Both the position numbers and the translations under genes were made by a program. The notes under the pieces are model-generated. The model did not search any database, was not told the DNA's origin, and saw only the letters and a program-made list of their open reading frames with translations. Shown piece after piece: positions 12,531 through 17,873 of a DNA stretch of 17,873 nt. The stretch is from Syntrophomonadaceae bacterium (lineage in GTDB: Bacteria; Bacillota; Dethiobacteria; DTU022), in assembly GCA_007129055.1 (NCBI GenBank), contig SKWE01000175.1:1-17873 (forward strand). The letters run 5' to 3'. The first letter of the stretch is position 1. Each line of letters starts with the position of its first letter.

Positions 12531-14933
12531 TTAATGTTGAACAGCGCTGTCCTGGCTGCCTTCAGGCAAGTTCAGATCACTATCTTCTATTTTTTTGCGC
12601 GGCGCATTTGCACTGTCACCCTTACTATCAGCTAAAGCCATCTCAAGGACTTCATCCATGTGCTCAACCAGCTTTACCTCTACCTTACGCTTTACATTTT
12701 GCGGAATATCGCTTAAGTCGCGACGGTTTTCTGCCGGCATCAGCATGTATTTAATCCCCGCCCGGTGTGCGGCTAACATTTTTTCCTTTACTCCACCGAC
12801 AGGCAGTACCCTGCCCCGCAGGGTGATTTCACCGGTCATGGTTACATCGTTCCTGACCGGTTTCCTGGTCAGGGCAGAAGCCAGGGCTGTGGCCATGGCT
12901 ATTCCGGCTGAGGGCCCGTCCTTAGGTATAGCCCCTTCAGGAACGTGGATATGGATGTCAATATCTTCGTAAAAATCTTCATCAAGGCCAAGGGATTCAG
13001 CCCTGGACCTGATATAGCTCATAGCAGCCTTGGCTGATTCCTGCATTACGTCACCAAGCTGTCCCGTAAGGGTCATTTTACCCTTACCCTTCATCAGGGT
13101 TATTTCAATTGAAAGCAGGTCTCCCCCGCTTTCAGTCCAGGCCAGGCCTGTTGCAACGCCAATTTCATCCTGCTTTTCAGCAAACCCGTAGCGGTACCTG
13201 GGTATTCCCATGTATTTCTGCAGGTTCTGCCTGGTTAGTTTAATATACTTATCCCGGTCTTTGACTACTTCCCTGGCAACTTTACGACAGATGGCTGATA
13301 TGCTGCGCTCCAGGTTACGCACCCCCGCTTCGCGGGTATATTCACGAATTATGCGTCTAACCGTTCCTTCTGATATTTCCAGGTTCTTTTCGGTTAGACC
13401 ATGTTCCTTTAACTGTTTGGGAATTAGATACTGGCGGGCAATTTCTACCTTATCTTCTTCCGTGTAACCGGGTATATGGATAAGTTCCATCCTGTCAAGC
13501 AGCGGCTGCGGAATATTATAAGATGTATTGCCTGTGGTAATGAACATCACCTGCGACAGGTCATAGGGTATTTCTATATAGTGGTCACTAAAAGCGCTAT
13601 TTTGCTCAGGGTCAAGCACTTCAAGCAGCGCTGAAGATGGATCTCCCCTGAAGTCAGTGGACATTTTATCAATTTCATCCATCAGGAAAACCGGATTTTT
13701 AGATTTCGCCTGTCTCATACCCTGGATAATTCTTCCCGGCAGGGCCCCGATATATGTTCTGCGGTGTCCTCTCACTTCAGCTTCATCCCGAACTCCGCCC
13801 AGTGAGATACGGACGAAGTTGCGCTCTAACGCCCTGGCCACTGATTTGGCCAGAGAGGTTTTACCAACACCCGGCGGGCCAACCAGGCAGAGAATAGGAC
13901 CTTTCAGCTTTTCCGCCAACTGACGCACAGCGAGGTATTCTATAATTCGTTCTTTAACTTTCTGCAGGCCGTAGTGATCTTCATCGAGAATTTCTTCGGC
14001 AACATCCAGGTCCAGTCGATCTGCTGTCTCCACGGACCAGGGCAGTTCAAGCAGCCAGTCCAGGTAAGTCCTGATCACTGTTCCTTCAGCCGCAGCCGGT
14101 GGCATTTTCTCCAAACGCTCAACTTCTTTCAGCGCCTTTTCTTCAACATCTTCGGGCAAACCGGCCTCCGCTATCTTTTCCCGGTATTCTTCAGCCTCGG
14201 CCATCCGTTCATCTTTTTCACCAAGTTCGTTCTGGATTGCCTTCATTTGTTCCCGCAAATAGTACTCTTTCTGCGTTTTTTCCATCTGTTTACGCACACG
14301 CAGGTTAATCTTTCTTTCAATTTCCAGGATTTCTATCTCCCTGGCCAGTATTTCAGCCAGTTTTTCCAGGCGCGCTTTCGGTTCAATAGCTTCCAGAATC
14401 TCCTGCTTTTGCTGTATTTTCATACTGAGATGAGAAGCTATAACATCAGTAAACCTGCCTGGCTCCTCAATATCAGAAACTGTAGCCAGGGTTTCAGGTG
14501 GCACCTTGCGGCTGGATTTAATATACTGTTCAAACTGGTAAAGCACACTGCGCATCTGGGCTTCCACTTCGGCAGATTTTTTTACTTCATCTTCAATGAT
14601 TTCCGCTTCCGCTTCAAGAAAATCTTCACCGGTAAAAAGCTCAACAATCCGGGCCCGGCTTAAACCTTCAACCAGGACACGAATTGTGCCCCCAGGAAGC
14701 TTAATCATCTGCTTAACCTTTGCCTCGGTGCCCACTTCAAACAGATCGCTAAGCAGCGGTTCGTCCACCTTGGCATCCTTCTGGGTGATCAATAAGATGC
14801 GGTTGTCCTTCATCATCGATTTTTCCAACGCGGTTATTGAACGTTCACGCCCCACATCCAGGTGTAAAACCATATTGGGAAATACCAGCACACCTCTTAA
14901 GGGAAGCACTGATAACCTCTCTTTTTTAGACAT
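12531..14933 (-). CDS. lon: ATP-dependent protease Lon (LonA type)
   Basis: The 800-residue product is a full-length cytoplasmic Lon protease, a hexamer that unfolds and degrades damaged and regulatory proteins. It has an N-terminal substrate-binding domain (about 7-200), a coiled-coil helical region (about 200-300), an AAA+ module with Walker A GPPGVGKT (352-359) and Walker B VFLMDEID (415-422), and a C-terminal protease domain. Catalytic Ser675 lies in PKDGPSAG and Lys718 in GGVKEK. About 32 polar residues trail the protease domain, ending SQDSAVQH. ATG 14933 has AAAGGAGG 8 nt upstream; an open frame 11 codons longer runs over that ribosome site. A terminator-like hairpin lies between clpX and this gene, so lon may be transcribed or attenuated separately. 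Confidence 0.97.
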   Translation of the reverse strand: MSKKERLSVLPLRGVLVFPNMVLHLDVGRERSITALEKSMMKDNRILLITQKDAKVDEPLLSDLFEVGTEAKVKQMIKLPGGTIRVLVEGLSRARIVELFTGEDFLEAEAEIIEDEVKKSAEVEAQMRSVLYQFEQYIKSSRKVPPETLATVSDIEEPGRFTDVIASHLSMKIQQKQEILEAIEPKARLEKLAEILAREIEILEIERKINLRVRKQMEKTQKEYYLREQMKAIQNELGEKDERMAEAEEYREKIAEAGLPEDVEEKALKEVERLEKMPPAAAEGTVIRTYLDWLLELPWSVETADRLDLDVAEEILDEDHYGLQKVKERIIEYLAVRQLAEKLKGPILCLVGPPGVGKTSLAKSVARALERNFVRISLGGVRDEAEVRGHRRTYIGALPGRIIQGMRQAKSKNPVFLMDEIDKMSTDFRGDPSSALLEVLDPEQNSAFSDHYIEIPYDLSQVMFITTGNTSYNIPQPLLDRMELIHIPGYTEEDKVEIARQYLIPKQLKEHGLTEKNLEISEGTVRRIIREYTREAGVRNLERSISAICRKVAREVVKDRDKYIKLTRQNLQKYMGIPRYRYGFAEKQDEIGVATGLAWTESGGDLLSIEITLMKGKGKMTLTGQLGDVMQESAKAAMSYIRSRAESLGLDEDFYEDIDIHIHVPEGAIPKDGPSAGIAMATALASALTRKPVRNDVTMTGEITLRGRVLPVGGVKEKMLAAHRAGIKYMLMPAENRRDLSDIPQNVKRKVEVKLVEHMDEVLEMALADSKGDSANAPRKKIEDSDLNLPEGSQDSAVQH

Positions 14934-14957
14934 TTTAATAGCCTCCTTTTTCCGGCT

Positions 14958-15007
14958 AAAAACCAAAGCGAGAAGCTCTTTAGTTTTAAATATTCGCTTC
15001 CCGCTTT
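14958..15007 (-). terminator. Terminator or attenuator hairpin between clpX and lon
   Basis: On the minus strand AAAGCGGGAAGC (15007-14996) pairs with GCTTCTCGCTTT (14976-14965) over 12 bp with one G-U pair and a 19-nt loop, followed by GG and five T. It lies between the clpX stop and the lon ribosome site. It could end the clpP-clpX transcript or reduce read-through into lon. The long loop and interrupted T tract lower certainty. Confidence 0.5.
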
Positions 15008-15042
15008 TTATTTCCTTTTATTAATAATTGTGGAATCTGAGC

Positions 15043-16302
15043 TTACGCGCTTTCTTCCTTTTTCTTCCGTTTGTTTCTTGTCGCCAGCATGGGCGCTTCT
15101 TTATTCAAAACTACTTCCCTGGTAATAACGCATCTTTCTACATCATCACGGGACGGCAGATCGAACATAACATCAAGCAGGGTTTCTTCCAGGATAGCCC
15201 TTAAGCCACGGGCCCCTGTATTCCTTTTCATCGCTTCTTCGGCTATTGCCTCCAGGCAGTTGTCCTTAAACTCCAGGGCTACACCGTCAATTTCGAATAT
15301 TTTTTGGTACTGCTTGATCAGGGCATTGCGCGGCTCTTTAAGAATCCGCACAAATGCTTCGCTATCAAGCTGGTCAAGAGTGGCAATGACGGGAATTCTG
15401 CCCACAAATTCGGGAATTAAACCATACTTCAATAAATCCTGGGGCAGGATCTGCTTTAAAACTTCGCCCACATTGCCCTCTTCCCGTGATAGCACTTCAG
15501 CGCCAAAGCCAATTCCCTTACTGCCAACACGGTTCTGAATAATCTTTTCCAATCCGTCAAAAGCCCCGCCGCAGATAAAGAGAATGTCTGTTGTGTCAAT
15601 CTGCATAAACTCCTGGTGCGGATGCTTGCGGCCGCCCTGTGGCGGAACGCTGGCTACAGTACCTTCGAGAATTTTAAGTAAAGCCTGCTGGACACCTTCA
15701 CCCGAAACGTCGCGGGTGATTGACGGGTTGTCCGTCTTACGGGCAATTTTATCGATCTCGTCAATATAGACAATCCCTTTTTCAGCCTTCTCCAGGTCGT
15801 AATCAGCAGCCTGGATCAGCTTCAAGAGAATATTCTCCACATCTTCACCCACGTAACCTGCTTCAGTCAGCGAAGTTGCATCGGCTATGGCAAAAGGCAC
15901 ATTTAATATGCGGGCCAGGGTTTGAGCCAAAAGGGTTTTACCAACACCCGTGGGCCCGATGAGAGCGATATTACTTTTCTGCAGCTCTACATCATCAACC
16001 TTCTGGCCGGAATTAACCCGCTTGTAGTGATTGTAGACCGCAACAGAAAGGCTCTTCTTAGCATCGTCCTGTCCAATGACATACTGGTCGAGAACCTCTT
16101 TTATGTCTTTTGGATTGGGCAACTCCACAGAGCCAAACTCTGCTTCATCACCAATTTCCTCTTCGATTATTTCATTGCAGAGCTCAATGCATTCGTCACA
16201 GATGTAAACGCCGGGACCGGCAACAAGCTTTCTTACCTGCTCCTGGGTTTTTCCGCAAAACGAACACTTGAGATGCCCTTTTTCTTCATTAAATTTAAAC
16301 AT
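15043..16302 (-). CDS. clpX: ClpXP protease ATP-binding subunit ClpX
   Basis: The 419-residue product is the unfoldase that recognises, unfolds and feeds substrates to ClpP. The N-terminal zinc-binding domain has C13, C16, C35 and C38 (CSFC and CDEC). The AAA+ module shows Walker A GPTGVGKT (116-123), the GYVG pore loop (149-152), Walker B IVYIDEID (177-184), and an RKHPHQEF segment typical of the RKH loop. The length is normal for the family. ATG 16302 is preceded by GAGGTGA at about 9 nt. It follows clpP after 33 bp on the same strand, the standard clpP-clpX pairing. Confidence 0.97.
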   Translation of the reverse strand: MFKFNEEKGHLKCSFCGKTQEQVRKLVAGPGVYICDECIELCNEIIEEEIGDEAEFGSVELPNPKDIKEVLDQYVIGQDDAKKSLSVAVYNHYKRVNSGQKVDDVELQKSNIALIGPTGVGKTLLAQTLARILNVPFAIADATSLTEAGYVGEDVENILLKLIQAADYDLEKAEKGIVYIDEIDKIARKTDNPSITRDVSGEGVQQALLKILEGTVASVPPQGGRKHPHQEFMQIDTTDILFICGGAFDGLEKIIQNRVGSKGIGFGAEVLSREEGNVGEVLKQILPQDLLKYGLIPEFVGRIPVIATLDQLDSEAFVRILKEPRNALIKQYQKIFEIDGVALEFKDNCLEAIAEEAMKRNTGARGLRAILEETLLDVMFDLPSRDDVERCVITREVVLNKEAPMLATRNKRKKKEESA

Positions 16303-16335
16303 GGTGGAGAATCACCTCATCTCCGTATAGGGTAT

Positions 16336-16923
16336 TTAAGTTCTATTGACAAGAATCTCATCAATCAGGCCGTATTTTCTAGAATCCTCGGCTGACATAA
16401 AGAAATCCCTGTCCGTATCTTTAGCGATAGTTTCGATTGTTTGCCCTGTACTATCGGCAAGTATCTGGTTAAGAGATTCGCGGATTTTCAGGATCTCGCG
16501 GGCATGAATCTCAATATCAACAGCCTGCCCCTGGGCACCACCTGCCGGCTGGTGCAACATTATCCTGGAATTAGGCAGGGCAAAACGCTTGCCCTTCTCA
16601 CCGGCTGCCAGTAGAACAGCGCCGAAGCTTGCTGCAAGACCTACACATATTGTAGATATTGCCGGCTTAACATAGCGCATAGTATCAAAAATTGCCATTC
16701 CTGCGTAAACTGATCCACCGGGAGAGTTAATATAAAGGTTTATATCCTTTTTGGGGTCTTCCGATTCCAGGAAAAGCATCTGCGCCACAATTAAATTGGC
16801 TACATTGTCATCAATCGCGCTGCCCAGGAAAACAATCCTGTCTTTTAATAAACGTGAATATATATCATAGGCTCTTTCGCCCCGACTGGTTTGTTCAACA
16901 ACCATAGGTACCAATACACTCAT
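16336..16923 (-). CDS. clpP: ATP-dependent Clp protease proteolytic subunit ClpP
   Basis: The 195-residue product is the barrel-forming serine protease of ClpXP. The catalytic triad is visible as Ser99 in GLAASFGAVLLAAG, His124 in MLHQPAGG and Asp173 in DTDRDFFMSAED. The glycine-rich INSPGGSVYAGMAI segment (65-78) forms the substrate groove. The N-terminus MSVLVPMVVEQTSRGERAYDI is the usual Firmicute form. AAGGAGG lies 8 nt before ATG 16923. It sits between trigger factor and clpX. An extended -10-like sequence overlaps the tig stop, so it may have its own promoter. I saw no CtsR or CIRCE heat-shock element in the short gap. Confidence 0.97.
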   Translation of the reverse strand: MSVLVPMVVEQTSRGERAYDIYSRLLKDRIVFLGSAIDDNVANLIVAQMLFLESEDPKKDINLYINSPGGSVYAGMAIFDTMRYVKPAISTICVGLAASFGAVLLAAGEKGKRFALPNSRIMLHQPAGGAQGQAVDIEIHAREILKIRESLNQILADSTGQTIETIAKDTDRDFFMSAEDSRKYGLIDEILVNRT

Positions 16924-16946
16924 TTTAAAAACCTCCTTCTCCTATA

Positions 16947-16955
16947 ATTATAGCA
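16947..16955 (-). promoter_or_regulatory. Possible extended -10 promoter of clpP
   Basis: On the minus strand TGCTATAAT is a perfect extended -10 element (TGnTATAAT) directly after the tig stop codon. A start near 16940 would leave a leader of about 17 nt containing the AAGGAGG site. No -35 hexamer is evident within the end of tig. The match may be chance in A/T-rich sequence. Confidence 0.35.
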
Positions 16956-17873
16956 CTACTTGTCATCTTTACCATCTTTATCGGTCTTTTCTTCATCGGC
17001 CTTTTCAATTTTTGCTGTTTTCTTGGCCGGTTTCTTTTTTGTGGTGGTTTTCTTTTTCTCCGCTGTCTTCTCGTTCTTGTTGCCTGCTTCTTTGGTTACT
17101 TCCTCTTTCTTTTTAACTTTAGTTATTTTTGCTTCGCTTACCATCATATCAATAGCTTTACGGATTCTCATTTCTTCAATCATAACCGGAATGCGGCCCT
17201 GACTTTGAAGAACTCCCCTGATTCTTTCGGGGTCATCGTTATAACCTTCTGCTATCTCTTTTATTTTATCGTCTAGTTCGCTATCTTCAATGGTAAATCC
17301 TTCTTTTTTCGCGATAGCATCAAGGACAAGATTTGCCTTTGTCCTTTCTTCCGCTTCTTCCCGTCTTTCTTCCCGCAATTCGTCTTTTGTCTTACCTGAC
17401 ATTTCTATAAACTGATCGAGCCCCAACCCCTGGTAGCGCAGGTAACTTTCAAGGTCACCAAGCATCCTGTCAATCTGACGGTCGACGAGGGTTTTTGGAG
17501 CTTCAACTTTTGATATTTCAGTGGCTTTCTCGATTAAAGCTTCTTCTAGCTTAGTTTTCGACTGTTCTTCTGCATTCTTAAGCAGTTTACCCTTTAAATC
17601 TGTTTTCATTTCATCCAGGGTCTCAAACTCGCTTACTTCCTGGACAAATTCATCGTTCAGCTCAGGAAGCTGCTTTTCTTTAATCTGCTTTATCTTTACT
17701 TTAAAGATGGCATCTTTTCCGGCTATATCATCTTTGCGGTAGTTATCGGGGAACTTTACCTTGACTTCAACATCTGCACCGGGCTCCGCACCGATTAACT
17801 GCTCTTCAAAACCGGGGATAAATGATTTGGAACCGATCTCAAGGGAATGGTTTTCAGCTTCTCCGCCTTCAAA
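16956..17873 (-). CDS. tig: Trigger factor (ribosome-associated chaperone), N-terminus cut by window edge
   Basis: This entry covers the last 305 residues of trigger factor, the chaperone that meets nascent chains at the ribosome exit. The N-terminal ribosome-binding domain lies beyond the window edge. Visible first is the FKBP-like peptidyl-prolyl isomerase domain: SFIPGFEEQLIGAEPG, then KFPDNY and AGKDAIFKVKIKQIKEKQLPELNDEFV. The helical substrate-binding domain follows. The frame is open to the edge; the methionine at 17609 is internal. The C-terminal tail of about 55-60 residues after MVSEAKITK is very lysine-rich (KKKTTTKKKPAKKTAK and similar), then acidic, longer than in Bacillus or E. 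coli. It heads the tig-clpP-clpX order common in Firmicutes. Confidence 0.95.
   Translation of the reverse strand, partial: FEGGEAENHSLEIGSKSFIPGFEEQLIGAEPGADVEVKVKFPDNYRKDDIAGKDAIFKVKIKQIKEKQLPELNDEFVQEVSEFETLDEMKTDLKGKLLKNAEEQSKTKLEEALIEKATEISKVEAPKTLVDRQIDRMLGDLESYLRYQGLGLDQFIEMSGKTKDELREERREEAEERTKANLVLDAIAKKEGFTIEDSELDDKIKEIAEGYNDDPERIRGVLQSQGRIPVMIEEMRIRKAIDMMVSEAKITKVKKKEEVTKEAGNKNEKTAEKKKTTTKKKPAKKTAKIEKADEEKTDKDGKDDK

Noticed and set aside
13974..14663. Plus-strand open frame of 229 codons opposite lon
   Set aside because: It is Phe/Leu-rich antisense sequence produced by the Glu/Lys-rich lon coding strand, with no homology to a known family that I recognise.
16924..16955. CtsR or CIRCE heat-shock element before clpP
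   Set aside because: No GGTCAAA-type direct repeat or TTAGCACTC inverted repeat is present in the short gap.

Overview
The window reads as chromosomal DNA of an anaerobic, low-to-mid-GC Firmicute, most likely a Clostridia or Peptococcaceae-type organism. The reasons are the conserved order tig-clpP-clpX-lon-engB, strong AAGGAGG ribosome sites, a tungsten-type aldehyde:ferredoxin oxidoreductase, a BadF/HgdC-type ATPase with cluster-binding cysteines, and a sigma-54 regulator with a TyrR-type HTH. This placement is inference; no rRNA or other marker gene is present. I see no insertion sequence, CRISPR array, tRNA or rRNA.

Region 1 (1-4042, minus strand) is a catabolic operon: a GABA-type class III aminotransferase, an aldehyde:ferredoxin oxidoreductase (AOR) and a glutamate dehydrogenase cut by the window edge. 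Together they would convert an amine or omega-amino acid to an aldehyde, oxidise the aldehyde to an acid while reducing ferredoxin, and recycle glutamate to 2-oxoglutarate with release of ammonium. A consensus -24/-12 sigma-54 promoter lies just upstream (3832-3847). About 125-165 bp further up are two exact, abutting 20-bp near-palindromes (3973-4012), which look like enhancer sites for an activator. A sigma-54 activator with CBS, PAS, AAA+ and HTH domains is encoded at 7532-9298 and is the obvious candidate.

Region 2 (4043-7442) holds a minus-strand LapA-like membrane coiled-coil protein, then a plus-strand metal-oxyanion locus: a short ModE-like winged-helix protein, modA (lipoprotein), modB and a short modC. 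A ModE-type box (CGTTAT-N12-ATAACG) sits in front of modA. Neither the regulator nor ModC has a TOBE/Mop domain. Because AOR needs a tungsten (or molybdenum) pterin cofactor, this transporter probably supplies the neighbouring enzyme.

Region 3 (7532-11088) holds the sigma-54 activator (minus strand) and a birA-bioY biotin operon (plus strand). The promoter in front of birA (TTGACA-N17-TATACT) has its -35 box inside the right arm of a 12-bp inverted repeat typical of a BirA operator. An orphan intrinsic terminator lies just upstream of it.

Region 4 (11077-17873, minus strand) is protein quality control: trigger factor (partial, with a lysine-rich tail), clpP, clpX, lon and engB, followed by a BadF/HgdC-type ATPase without its dehydratase partner. 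A terminator-like hairpin separates clpX from lon.
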